The translations under genes were made by a program, and so were the position numbers. From Neurospora crassa OR74A (Eukaryota; Ascomycota; Sordariomycetes; Sordariales; Sordariaceae), in contig NC_026507.1 in the NCBI RefSeq assembly GCF_000182925.2, positions 2,170,001 to 2,234,000 on the forward strand: a stretch of DNA of 64,000 nt, written 5' to 3'. Below, in pieces: positions 46,779 through 59,700 of this stretch. The notes under the pieces were generated by a model, which was not told where the DNA came from, searched no databases, and was given only the letters and a program-made list of their open reading frames with translations. How positions within the stretch are numbered: the stretch's first letter is position 1; each line of letters starts with the position of its first letter.

Positions 46779-49700
46779 AGGACTTTAGAGATTGTATACT
46801 TTATATATAATTAATTAAACTTCTTCTTTAAGCAATCCGTCGTATAGTTCTTTAAATTAAATTAAACCTTATTTCCTATTTAAAAACGTTCTATTAATTA
46901 ACAATATTGATTAACGAACTTCTTTTATTCTTAAGCAACAACAATTATAGTCGCTTAATATAAATTTATAATTTATTATAACTTTTATATAAATTAAAAA
47001 GTTTATTTCTTAATAGAGAGAAGGGGAATTCCTAGACGGGCTCCTTCTTCTACTATAGAAATTAGGAGTTCGGTATTAAACCTATATATAGTAAAAAAGG
47101 GAAATGTCTAATAGAAGTATTAATTCGGTTATTAATAATTAATTAAGCTATAGGGTATTATTTATCCCAATTACTTTATACGTAGTTAATTACGGTTTTG
47201 AGGTAAGTGTATATTTTTTAATTTATACGTTTCGGGCCGTTATTAGTTTATAGGTAGTAAATTATATTTAAAAGATATTTAATATTAAAGAATCTGTGAA
47301 ACTTCGCTCAAAATTGGTTAATTTACTTTAACTTTCTATTATTTACAATAGATTATAGGAAGCTGTAGTAGCGTATAAAGTATTATAAAAAGTATTTAAT
47401 ATATACTTCGGCTTCTATTAAAAGTATTAGTTCCAATATTATATTTTTATTTAATTAATCCTTAACTACCCAAAGGTATATATTGCTATTCGCCTCGGGG
47501 AAGTCTATAATGAAACTTATTTAAATTTCTCTATTAAATTATTCAAATGTAGATAGTAATTATATTGAAATGTATTTTTACTTTCTTTAAACCTTTGTAG
47601 AGTTATGAATATAGTAATTATAAGAGAATTACTGTATATAAATGCCTAATAGCGGCTAATAGAAGTATTAATTAAGTACGGTTATTATACCTTCATAATT
47701 AGAATAATTAAGGATATACGAAGTATAAATTATTTATATAAGGGTAGTACAAAGTATATTAAATTATTGGGATTAATCCGTAAGGTATACGGCGTCCGAC
47801 TTGATATATACCGGTGCCCCTAGAATTTAAAAACGGCCTTAGTAGAAAAGACGGCCTTTAGAATCGATACTATAGTCTACAATCTAAATTTTAAACTTTA
47901 ATAATAAATTGAAGTACCTATTACTATTCTAAATTACAATCTTTACCTACTAATAAATATAATCCTTCAATACTATTTAATTTTAAAATTATTATAAATC
48001 CGGATTTTTAAATATTTATATACCCTCCCTCCCGAAGAGGACTACCTATAATACTGAAATACAAAGTAGAAAGTACTTCTTCAATATAGAGTTTAGGATT
48101 ATTTATAAATTATAAACCTTCTAGTCCTCCTTTATTGATATATTTTACTCCCTTCGTAAAAGTATATTAGGGATTATACCCTCCTTTCCTAACCGGTATT
48201 TTATATTGAAGATAAATGAGAATAAATATTTAGCCTACTATACTTAATATTTTAATAGTTGCTATATTTTTATAAAGTATTTGAAATTATAATAATCTAT
48301 TAAGATAGTAAAGGATTTATAGTTCTGTAATTCTGCCGATTATTGTTCTTGGTAACTAATAATTACTAATATTTCTTTATTATAGATTGGGTAATTTCGT
48401 TCGGCGGTATTTAATTTCCGGGAGTAATATTTAATAATTATATACTTCTTAATATTAATTTTTTACGAAATAACGCCGCCGAAGGTAAAGCTACTATAGT
48501 CCGTTTTCAAGAATATTTTTTTATTTAAATTAAATTCAATAAGAATTAGAGTTTAGGTAAATAATACTTTTAATAATTGAAAAGTAGCTTTACACTCTTT
48601 AATTTCTTTGAATACAACTCCATTCCTAATTAATATTATAAAGGGCGTGATAATTTTAGAGAATTAAGGTATAAATATTTAACAATAATTAATAAATTTA
48701 AGGAAATTGTATACTCCCTTCTAGGAGGTAGAAGGTAATTACTCGAGGATGGCCTTAACCTTTTTAAGGTCGGTTTAAATTCTAATACCGGTATAGATAA
48801 TAAATTTAAAATATTTAACCTCCTTAACCGCGGATTTATACTTATTTAGGTCGAAATATAGTCCGGCGTTTAAAAATTTCTATAGTATAAGACGGATTTT
48901 AGCTTCGTAGTCTGCTTTGAAGCCCGAGGTATAGATAAGGACGTTGTTTATATACGCCGTATAAATTCAATCTAAATACTCCTATAAAATAAAATTAATA
49001 TATTATTAAAATATTATTAGAGCGTCTATTAATCGGAAGGGAACGACTAACTATTTAAATAATCCGTAGCGGGTCCTAAATAGTATTTTCTACTCCTTTC
49101 CTATGAACATACGGATTTTATAGAAAGCCTATATAATATTAACCTTAATATACTACTTCGCTCCTTTTATAATACGAAATATTTTTTTAATAAGCGGTAA
49201 TAGATTTTAATTTACTTAGGTAAGAGTATTTAAAGTTCAGTAATTATAATAGAAGTAGAGGCCGCTATCCGGCTTCCTAATAAATAGTACGGGGGCGTCC
49301 GCTTTTAACCTATTTGCTTTAATAAATCCTTTATTTAGTAAATCCTTTAATATTTTTTTCAAAACGAGAAATTTTTTATAAATTATATTATATAGCAGTC
49401 TAAAGGGTAGGGGGAATCTTTACTATCCGGTCCTTTCTTAATTTCAATCCACTAATTGATATTAGGGCGGTAAGGGTTCTATTTATCGGTATTCTTCTTT
49501 ATTTATAATAGAAGGAGGTTATAGTATATTAGGGGAATTATCTTTTTAAATCATTTTTTAATATAAATCTTCTTCGGTTATAGCGCCTTTTCTACGTTTT
49601 TTAAATTAATTATATATATAGCTTCCTTGGTTACTTTACTATTAAATCCTTTTTAGAAGTAATAGACATAACTTATAAAGGTAGTAGCGAGTATATAGGT

Positions 49701-49899
49701 AGCGGATTTAATATTTTTAATAACGTTTATATTTAATATTTCTTCTTTTTTAGTATATAGGGCCTAATAGTCTATAATACTTAAATATATTCTCTTTTTA
49801 TAGGGATTAGAGTACGTTCGTATTACTTTTAATTATAGTTTGTTTAAAATAATAGGAAACTCTAAAAGAGGAACGATATAAGTATATATTAGATATATA
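46779..49899 (-). pseudogene. G3 pol: pre-RT, RT, RNase H, integrase
   Basis: Read right to left. 49899-49330 is the pre-RT region (K-E-A-I-Y then a D-x-I-E-L-K-E-G-like segment). 49300-48690 is RT: A-P-V-L-F-I-R-K-P at about 49300, Q-A-F-Y-K-I-R-M near 49130, the catalytic motif A-Y-I-N-N (from Y-x-D-D) near 48955, and the L-Q-K-F-L-N-A-G-L primer-grip segment near 48880. 48560-48200 is RNase H, with A-E-R-N-Y-P-I-Y-N-K-E near 48400. 48100-46780 is integrase, heavily mutated. It differs clearly from the G1/G2 lineage and resembles G4. Confidence 0.82.
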
Positions 49900-50140
49900 T
49901 GTCACGAGCGACGTGGTCACGAGAGACAAGCTAAACACGTTGATTCCCAGGTCTATTGTAGAATTACAAGATGAAGAAGAAAAGAGGGAAACGTACAAAG
50001 GTACGCCCGAGGTCTAGGGTTTTAACCCCCCATGCCCCAATCGGTACGTCCGTTAGTAAATAGCAATCCCATAACCTCGGTATTAGGCGTCCAAATCTAT
50101 AGGCCATACCTGCCCGGATCCATCCGCTAGTGCCGTTACA
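49900..50140 (-). repeat. G4 3' LTR, mostly unmutated
   Basis: 241 bp with TGTAACG...CGTGACA ends on the minus strand. Immediately upstream on that strand is a purine tract (GGAGGGG, about 50143-50149), the expected polypurine tract. The 5' LTR would be to the right of the window. Beyond its far side lies G3 pol, so G4 inserted in G3; the left 5 bp are ATATA and the partner is not visible. Confidence 0.7.
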
Positions 50141-50718
50141 TTACCCCTCCGGTAAGAAAAAACTCATCCCGAATTATATAGATATTCGAAAAGAATTATT
50201 ATATATATAAAGTAGGTCTATAACTCCAATCTACCAATCAAAAAATACACAAAAAAATCGCCATTACCTTAACTCGAATATAGTCGCTTTCTAAATAGAA
50301 GGGGGGTATCCTCAGGCTTTTAATTAATTAATTAATTCTAAGCCCCCAAACCTTTCCCAACTACACTAACCATCCACTACAATATATTAAACATTCTCCC
50401 TTACAACCTAACTTAAAATAGCCCTCAACCACCTTTAGCCCTTTCTTATACCAATTTATTTACGTACACTAATGTAGCGCCTTATCGACCGTACCCCCTT
50501 TCTTACCGGTACATTATTATTATTATAATCGGAGTTGAATTCCTCTATCTTTATCGCCCTCAACTAATAATTAAATCGCTTAGGAGGACCGGGATAATCC
50601 GGATATTACTCATAGAAGGCTTTAATAAATAGAACCGAATTCTTAAAGTTATAAGTATTATAATATTCTAAATCTAAATCGCACCCCCGCTAATTTACCC
50701 AGTATTAAACCCGTCCTC
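50141..50718 (-). pseudogene. G4 C-terminus: rest of chromodomain and tail
   Basis: Minus frame from 50718: chromodomain continuation with W-V-N then a Y-N-F-K-N-S segment (about 50650), and F-Y-E...P-D-Y-P-G-P-P-K-R near 50590, the conserved end of fungal Gypsy polyproteins. A poorly conserved tail and the polypurine tract precede the LTR. Confidence 0.75.
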
Positions 50719-50733
50719 AATATATTTTTGATA
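50719..50733. repeat. Target-site duplication, left copy, of full-length LINE-B
   Basis: AATATATTTTTGATA at 50719-50733 matches AATATATTTTCGATA at 57732-57746; the single difference is a C/T transition. Confidence 0.88.
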
Positions 50734-50949
50734 AAAGTTCGCGAAAACGTTGAACCGCGGGTATTTAGTCGACGATAGTAGTAAAATCGTTTTTAATATT
50801 AGAATTGTATTTAGGACGTCCGATTACTCCCCTCTATAATGCCGCATTAATTGCGCATCGAAAGCGTAGGTATTAGGGCGACCGGAAGCGTTGGGGGTAA
50901 ATTAGTATTGAATTAATATGTACCTGGGGCGACCGCAGCCGATATAATA

Positions 50950-52200
50950 ATAATAATACCCCGAACCGGTATAGAGCCGGTAAAAGCTTTAGAAACTTCA
51001 AACCTATTTTAGGAAGAACGAGAGAAGTTTATAAAGGAGGCTATAAACTTTCCTAGCGTTAATAGTCTACTTACTACCCGGGTAATATAAATTACAAAAC
51101 TTTTCGAGATTGCGGCGGTTACCTTACGTACCCGAAATTAGAGCCCTCAAACTATTAATAATAATACGAAATAGCTCCGGAACGATATTAATAAACTAAA
51201 AAAAATAGTCGTTAAAATTATAAAGATTTAGAAATCCCCCCCTCCGAAGTCCTAGGCCGTAGTTGCTACGGGCCTAAATACCCCTCCTATAAGTATGAAG
51301 AAACTTTATTTTATACTAATAAATACCTAAACTATTATTCTCTTTCGGGCCGAATAGTACTTAATAGTAAAATTAAATAAAAAACCCCTACCGGCCGATA
51401 AAAAACGATAAATAGTAATAGAAACTATTAATATAATTAATAAGAAATACCCTAAGGCCGAGGCTAAAGTAGTAATAAAATTATATTTTAGTAGAGACTA
51501 TATAGTAACGTTCAATAAAGAAGGTAAACGCTAGAATTTTAAAAATTAAATTTAAATAATATATATCTTCTATTAAAATACTATAATTACCTTTAAAACG
51601 GTTTTAGTAATAGCCTACAATATACTATAGGTATTTATTAATAACCTAAAGCCCGAAATATTAGTAAAAGGCTTATCCGAAAAGAATAGTATTAATATTA
51701 TCCGGGCGAGAATATAGTAGAAGAAGTACGAAAGTAAAAGAGGCTCCTTACTATTCGAAGTACTAATAATAAACGATAGAACGTACTTAATAAAGGACTC
51801 CTTCTTTTAAATAGGTAATACCTTCTATTATAAACCCTTCGAAAGAAATACAATCCTTTAATAGTACTATAATTACTAGGAATTTAATTACCTAAGCCGT
51901 TTCTACCCTAATAAGAAGGAAATATAATACCTTCGTTATACTAAAAAAAATACCCGGGCGTAACTATAGTAGAATCCGAGATTAATTACCCCTTTAATTA
52001 ATAGCCCGAATTTAAGAAATACCTCCCTTACAACTATAAAGGATATACTATATATTAAATAAGTACCCGCTTGTAAGAACTATGTAGGGCTATATTATAA
52101 TAGTATTTATAGAATAACTACGAAATTACGCCCTACGATCTACGCTAATCATAATTGATAAAATATTAATCGTAAATTAAAATTAAAATTACTAAAAAAC
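50950..52200 (+). pseudogene. LINE-B ORF1
   Basis: Forward. 50990-51240 is an N-terminal helical region. 51240-51290 reads K-S-W-A-A-V-A-like text common in fungal Tad ORF1. 51290-51540 is an RNA-recognition-like segment with A-E-A-K-V-V and a D-Y-I-V-T-F-N strand. 52060-52160 is a degraded zinc-knuckle region starting P-A-C-K-N-Y in which several Cys/His codons read as Tyr. Stops are TAG/TAA at likely Gln codons. The ORF1 product would coat the transcript. Confidence 0.7.
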
Positions 52201-52479
52201 TACCTAAAAGGCCCCTACTACCCCCTAATAAATTTACCCTAAAGTAAATAATAGCGATATTAATATCCCTAACGCCTTACTCGAAGATTTAAAAGCCTAA
52301 TAGTAAGAAGTCCGATCTACTAAAAAGTGTAGTAATTATAAGAAGGAATACCAGCTATTTAAAGCCCGCCTCGAAAAGGTATATACAAAATAATAACAAC
52401 GGATCACTAGTATAATTAATATTATACGAAGGTCGAATCCTCGACTACGCTAGAAGTCTATTGAGCCCCGACTATTAAC

Positions 52480-55400
52480 CTAATAAATTTAAAAATCCTC
52501 TATTAGAATATAGCGAAATTATATAATAGGATAAAGATTATATTTGAAATAAAAGACCGATATAATATTATAGTAATATAAGAATTAGGCCGAAGCGTAG
52601 CTACGGGAGGTATATCTAATACTAGGGCATCCCGCTATTAAGTATTAAATAGTACTAACCAAGGATATATAATAATATATATTAATAAATATTTTATAAT
52701 TAAGTAATAGAATTACGAATAGGGAAATAATTAGGTAATAGTATCATTTAGAAGGGGAATTAAGGAAGTATAAGTATAATTAATATACTCGCCAATTTAG
52801 GATTTAAAATTCGAAGCGAATTAATAGATACCCTTAAAAGAAATTGTATTAAAACTAAAGGGAAGGGATATTATCATAGGTAATATAAACCTCTACTATT
52901 TAAATTAGGATATTTATAGGAAAGAGAATTAAGGTAGTAGAATACTCCTAATGCTAGCGGCTAATTACTAACTAATTTTAACAATGTTATATAATAAATT
53001 AATAAGGCTAAGGAATATAATAAAAAGCGAATTTTATAGTATAATAGATTACGCCTAAGTCGTAAAATTACTATACGCTATATATTAAATAATAGAAGAC
53101 AGAGCGTTAATCGGGTCTAACTACTAAATATAATTAGTAATTATATATACCGAAATTATAGAAGGGCCAATAAAAACCGACGTAGGATATAGCTAGGTAC
53201 TTATAAACGTTGGGAAGGTTAAAGAATTTATTAATGAATATATTATAGTCCCGTAAGTAATTTCAATAGTAAAAGAGTTAGAGGAAGTAATAAACCAGCT
53301 TATAGCCTAATTAATTAAAATTATAAATAAAGTAATACTAAGAAGGAAGAGGGGCGTTGGTAGACGGGTAAATTAGTAGAATAGAAAAATAAGAGAGGCG
53401 GTTAAATATATAAGGAAGATAATTTATACTTAGAAATTAAGAAGGATACTAATAAGGAGATAGGAATTAGACGAAGCGAAGCGGAAATAGGATAAGGCTA
53501 TATAGTTCGTATAAATAAAGAAATAGCGTATATTTATAGAAGATATATTAAAGAATTCGAAAAAACTATAGGTATTAGAATAATAAGGAAGGATTCGTAG
53601 TTACTTACCGTTAGAGCTACTTAAAATATTAGTATTATATTACGAAGGAAACGATAAAGAATTAAGAAATTACAAGGATAAAGTCGAAGTCTTAGCAGAA
53701 AGGTTCTTCCTAGTAATTAATATACTAATAAGTTATTTACCGGATTAGTATATGGAAAGGGAATTTTAATTAATAATAAATTATATAATTAATATTAACA
53801 ATATAATGAAAATACTACGGTATATAGTACTTAATAAAGCGCTAGGAAATAATTAAATTTCTAATAAATTTTTTAAAGCGTACAGGCGGAAGTTAGTAGA
53901 AGTATTAATTATAGTAGTAATAGGGAGCTTTATATTCGGGTTATTCCTAGTGTAATAATAATATATTAAAGTAATAATTCTAAAGAAACCTAGTAAAATA
54001 GTAGTATAATAAAAAACTATAAGCGTATAGAGGCTTATTATATTATTAAATTATATAAGGAAGGTATTAGAAGCTATAATTATAGAATAACTTATATTTG
54101 TAGTAGAGGAATATAGGCTCCTATCCGAAGGCTAAATAGGGAATTGGAAAGGAAAGTTAATAAAATTTACAATAAAGGTAGTAATAGAAACAGTATATAT
54201 AATTTAAGAATTAGGAGCAGTTATATCGCTACTCCTCTTCGATTTTAAAGGGGTATTTAACCGGGTAAATTATAAGTAGTTCCTATATATATTTTAGGAA
54301 AAAGGATTACCAATATAGTTCGTACACTAAATTACAAACTTTTTATTAAATAGAATAAGTAGCCTCTACTTCCATAGGGCGATGTTAAAGGAGTTTTATA
54401 TAACTGTAGGGGTACTGTAAGGATCCCCCCTCTCCCTAATTTTATTCCTCCTTTTTATTACTATGCTATATAAAATATTAAAAAGGTTTAAAGGTACTAT
54501 AATAGTAGGATTTATTAATAATACTAATATCCTCGCCTTCTCGAGATTAATATAGGAAAATTATAAGAAATTTACAATTATATAAAGGATCTATTATAAA
54601 TAGGTAATAGAAAGAGGAATAGAATCTGAAGTAGTAAAATTAAAATTTATTTATTTTATACGGATATATTAATTAAAGTAGGAGATAGTAGATTTAGGAA
54701 ATTACTAATTAATATTTATAGAATTAGTAAAGTTCTTAAACGTATAATTCAATTATAAATTTACTTATAAAGTATATTTCTAAACGGTAAAGAAGAAAAT
54801 ATTAATATAAATATTCGCCCTAATACGGATTGTAATAAAAATATAGGGATATAATTTTATACGCGTACGAGAAGTCTATACTAAAATAATCCGAATAGTA
54901 GTAGTTTATAGTATATTAGCCTACTATACCCTAACGGAACTAATAGGACAATTATATAAATTAATATATAATTTAACTGCAACCTAAAATAATTACCTAC
55001 AGGTAATATCCAATACGTATAAAGCGGCATTAACCTTTAACCTTAAAATAGAAACCTTTTACCCCCCCCTCAACCTTTACTTTAATAAGAAAGTCCGGGT
55101 ATTCGAAGAACGTTTAACACACTTGTTAATAATAGCCTTCGTACAAGGTATACCAATATAGGTAGTAGCCGAAATCCGGAGCTAAAGAGTACAATAGTTA
55201 CTATACCTAGTACTAATTAATAGTAGAGTAAAGGCTAAATAAATTATACAATAGGCCCTAATTAAAAATATACTAATATTATAAAAGGAAGTAAAAAAGC
55301 CTATATTAGGGAAGAGGGAAAAGTAATTAGAAAAAGTAATAAGAAGAGAATAGGTAGCGAAATAGTATATAAAGGTTATTAAAATAATAAGGAAAAGAAA

Positions 55401-55700
55401 ATATTTAAATACTATAAAAGCATACGTACAATTTAATAGAATTATACTACAATACTATATATAGCCTAGTACAAACAAAAATCTTACGCTATATTATCTA
55501 TTAAAAGCTATAAGTTCCTTACTAATATAAATAAGAATTAGGAAGATAGGCCTGCGGGTATTTCTTTTCGAGAGAAAAGTTTTAGAAGTAATAATACCGT
55601 ACTACTAGTATAGTATAAAGAAGGAAATATTCGAATACTTTATACTAAAATACTAGGAGACGGAGTAAATTTAACTATAGGGTAAGAATACTTCTATATA
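52480..55700 (+). pseudogene. LINE-B ORF2: endonuclease and reverse transcriptase
   Basis: Endonuclease at 52500-53230: N-I-A-K near 52505, an I-V-I-x-E-L segment near 52570, a Y-I-N-K-Y-F strand near 52680. RT at 53560-54850: the metal-binding pair near 54508-54528 reads G-F-I-N-N-T-N-I-L (Asp to Asn by RIP), and a G-x-L-Q-G-S-P-L-S-P-like segment lies near 54410-54450. A Cys/His-rich C-terminus is expected at about 55500-55700 but is too mutated to confirm. Target nicking and reverse transcription are the known roles. Confidence 0.78.
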
Positions 55701-57731
55701 GTTAATTAATAAGAAAGAACTCTATAACGAATTTAAAATGAATATTAAATAAATTTTACAATAGGTCCTACAGCTAGGGAGGCTATAAAAATACAAATTA
55801 GCAACTAGAATTAAAAGAGTAAAGGAAATAGAAAAAACGCTAGGAGGTATAGACTAAAGTAGTTTAATTATATATATAAGAGACCTAATTAAAATTAGAA
55901 ACTACCTAACCGGAATAGGACTATATTAGAATTAATAGGAAACTAACTAAATATATACTAAATATATAAATAATAACCCTAGAAGAAAATTAAATTATAT
56001 TTAGACTAGAAGGATAATAGGGTATTAACTACTCTATATCGCCGACGACCAATACTATATCAATATCGTTACTAACTTTACCCTCCTCACTAAAAAGCTC
56101 ATCCTCTATACTAAAATTCTCCTCGTCGGCCTTAGGAAAAATACTACTAAATACCGTCTTTATATTATAGTAAGGCTGAATAAAAGTAGTATCGTTAATT
56201 AAACTTATATTTAAAATATAATTATAAATATTATAAATAGTTTACTTAATATTAAAAAGTTTTATAAAGAGAATTAGTAACGAAGCTAATATAGGGACGT
56301 TACAAAATATTTACAATAGAAAGGTAATTGTTAAAATTATTCTATTTAATACAAATTACTATGATACCCTTCCTAATACACTTAATATTAATAATAACTA
56401 AATTAATTTTATTAGAAAGAATACAAATAATCTCCTCAACCCTTACAATATAGAAACGAATTATAGCAATATCGTTACAGAGTAGAGTAAAATCCGCAAA
56501 AGTATTAATAAGAATATAAGTAAACTTCCTCTTCTTTAATAGAAATTCGACTACTATAATAAAATCCGAAGCCAAATAATCGCCGATAAACGAAGGATCG
56601 GCGCCAATATAGTCCGCTACAACCTATATAATAGCTATAATTTATACCCTACTAATAAAAACCTTAAAATTACCCTAAATTATATTATAATTATATAGCG
56701 CTATAATAAACCCAATAAAAGTACATACTAGGGGAGCAAATTCAATACTTAAGTATTCTTTAATCTTCTTCTATAATTAATATTTATAATAAAGGGCGTT
56801 AGGGCGAATTACTTTAAGAGTTAGATATAAGGATGCTACGGAAACGAAATAGAGATTTATAGGAATTTTAGAAGTATTAGGCCTAATCGAAAGCGAATTA
56901 GAAGCCGGCTAAATTATTATAAATTATAGGAAGAATACGCTATAAATTATAAATATAGGAATTGTACTATCTATAAGATTCGGGAAGTTAAAAGTATTTT
57001 ATAGTAGCGCCTTTCTTCTCTTACGTCTCTTTCGATAAGTATTTTCTAACCTTCTCGAGGGTAATAGGCTTAATTAGAGTATTATTATAAAGTGAATTAG
57101 TAGAGCCGGTATTAATTATTATAACTTTTATTACAATTTCGCCCTCCGACTTATTAGGAGAGGCCGTAGCCTCCGACGCCTTCGAAATAAGTATCTTCTT
57201 TATAGCGCTAGGAAGTTTCTTATATAGTATAATATAGTAGTAGTAATACTAATTAAAATTAAATATAGATATAGGATAGCGGCGGATTTAATTAGGATAC
57301 GGATATAATATAGCGGAGGCGGTAACGTAGTATAAGGAAGGAAAGAGGGAAGGAAAGAGAGAACCGGGTCGAAGTTTCCTTTATAAATAAATTAAGTAAT
57401 TTAAAATAATGTAATTAAGGAAAAATAGGATAAAAAGCTACTAATTATAAGGAAGTAACAGTAAAAAGACGGAAGGGGGGTAGCAACTAGTCGGGGTAGG
57501 GTCGGCTATATATATAATAAAAATTTATAACCTTAATTATAATAGTAAAATTATACCGAAAGGAAGGAAAATAGGACGGTATAGAACTAATATAGCGTTA
57601 TAGCGATAGTAAAGCGGAGGGTTTTTATCCGGCTATTACAGTACGGTTTTTCCCACCGACTACGAGCGAAGCAGCACCGCATACCCACAGGGCGAACTAT
57701 GTAAATAGTTAGCGTGTATAAGACTAATAAT
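55700..57731 (+). other. LINE-B 3' region and structured tail
   Basis: Collinear with the truncated copy at 37841-41122. The first kilobase still has forward coding character (stops at likely Gln), so ORF2 may extend to about 56900. 57240-57600 is purine-rich. The tail (57615-57725) has TTTTTATCCGGC...GTACGG, then ACGAGCGAAGCAGCACCG, then GGGCGAACTATG...TAGTTAGCG, ending TAAGAC and a TAA-rich run. Confidence 0.8.
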
Positions 57732-57746
57732 AATATATTTTCGATA

Positions 57747-59700
57747 CAAAGAGCGCCTCTACTTCCTATTCAATATTATCTCCTACGTACTTACCGGCTA
57801 GTTCCTCTAAATATTAGCCTAATAGAGGGTTATTAAAGTATTTCCTTAAGCAATTAATATAAAAAACGTCGGAACTACACCATCCTTCTAAAACCTCTAA
57901 ATAGTAAGAATAACCGTATTTTTTTTTAATTATAAATTAGCGGCTAGTTAATAAGAAGTCTAACTTATAATTAGGCCGGTTAAACAATTTGTTCCTCTTA
58001 ATGATAAATACTTTATTTCTAATACTAAAGTCGGGCACCCTCCGGTATTAATTAGCCTACTTAATTATTCTTTCCTATATAATTATAATAAATTACTTCG
58101 CCTTTTCAATATAGCTTTAGATTCTTTTAATTATATTCTAGGCTTCCTTATAATTAAACCTCTCCCTTACTAATATTTATATTAGGTCAGATCAAACTTC
58201 CTAATCGAAGGTACTTAATATAGGAAACCCTCTCAACACTTCGTATAATTATATACCTCTCAAACTCTTATATAGTATTCCCATTTATACTACATTTATA
58301 ATTAAAATTACTTCTAACTAATTATTCTAAAAGTAATTTACAAAGGGGCACAGCTATTAATTTAAACATTCATTTATAATTTTTACTTAACCCGCCGTTT
58401 AACTATAACCGGCTAATACTAATTTCTATTTAATATTTAAAATCTTTACGAACTCGTTCGTAAAATCGGTAATAAACTATAGTCCCTAATTTGAAATTAC
58501 CTCTTAAAGAAAACTATATATTCAGTATAGACCCTTATAGTACATTCGTACTACATCGCAAACCGTAGTAATTATATAGCAGGGTATAGTCTATATTACT
58601 TTACTAAAGTAGTCTACTATTACTAACGTATTATTAAAACCCTATTAGTCCTTTAGTATTAATTTAAAATCTATTACAAGACTTTACTATATTCTTTCTA
58701 TTAGTAATAACAGGTATAATTCGCCGGGCGTCTTATCGTGAAGGACCTTCGAAGTATAGTATATTAAATAATTAGCGATATATTTTTTAATATCTCTAAT
58801 TATCCCTAACTACTAATACTAAACGGTAACTAATTGTTATATTTTATTTCAACCGGGGTATACTATAATAATCTTTAAATAGAGTTTCTAAATTACTCCC
58901 GTATAGAGGGTACTAGGGGGTACTATAAGCTTACTATATTATATTAATATTTTATCCGCAATAAATTAATACCTATTTTCCCCTCAGCGAACTATATCTC
59001 GGTAAATTTCGAATTCGATATTAATCTTATTCTCTAATATTAAGCAGTCTATTAAAATATATCTTTCTAGTAAGCCCAATTCTAATTCTCGAACTTCTAA
59101 ATCCACTTCTATAATAACCGTATTAATAACTAAGAGAGCCTAAAGAATATAGGTATTAATTATGGAAATCGAAGGGGTATTATCCGAATAAATTATAGTA
59201 CTATCTTTAAGGGTTTTAAAAATTCGGATTATATAATAAGCCTCCTATTTCGCCTTCTATATCTTTAAATCTTCTACCTTACGGGAAAGGGCGTCGGCTG
59301 CGCTATTATCTTTTCCTAATTAATATAAGATTATAAAGTAGTATTAAGCGAGGAATTCCACTTACTTTACCTAGTAGAAATTAAGTAACCTCTTTATACT
59401 AAAGTACTGTAGAGCTTTGTAGTTGGTAATAACTAAGAATAGGGCTTACAATTCTACAAATTCAGATCTCTAATACTATAGTATACGTATAATTGCTATC
59501 AACTTTTTATTATAAATAGAATAATTATATTCTACTCCGTACATCGTCTCTAAAAAGAATATAACTAATTCCCAATCTCCCTCCACCTCTTAAAATAATA
59601 CTTTAATAATAATTCTATTAAATACGTCCGTTTCAACCCAGATTAATCGATTGAATTTAAAATAAACTAAGATAGGTATATTTAGTAACTTTGCCTTAAA
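57747..59700 (-). pseudogene. G4 integrase and start of chromodomain; RNase H at the right
   Basis: Minus frames: 59700-59300 is RNase H; 59250-57830 is integrase (zinc region near 58780-58900, catalytic core about 58700-58050); 57790-57747 starts the chromodomain with E-V-E-A-L and runs into the LINE-B target site. Stops are frequent; the assignment follows domain order. Confidence 0.7.

Larger units (their letters stand above)
45500..49899 (-). mobile_element. Ty3/Gypsy retrotransposon G3 (partial), split by SINE 2
   Basis: Minus-strand pol of the classic fungal Gypsy type. Its right (5') end is cut by the insertion of G4 at 49900, so gag and protease lie outside the window. SINE 2 sits between integrase and chromodomain. 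Confidence 0.8.
50734..57731 (+). mobile_element. Full-length non-LTR retrotransposon LINE-B (Tad/jockey-like)
   Basis: 6998 bp with a 15-bp target duplication and no internal insertion. Order: 5' region (50734-50950), ORF1, ORF2 (endonuclease and RT), a long 3' region and a structured tail (57610-57725). It has the same organisation as LINE-A but a different sequence. Inserted in the G4 chromodomain. Confidence 0.9.

Noticed and set aside
38484-56575. 77-codon minus open frame kept at the same place in both LINE-B copies (38484-38717, 56342-56575)
   Set aside because: The forward strand has a coherent frame with stops only at likely Gln codons, so the antisense frame is more simply a by-product. 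Unmutated copies would be needed to revive the idea.
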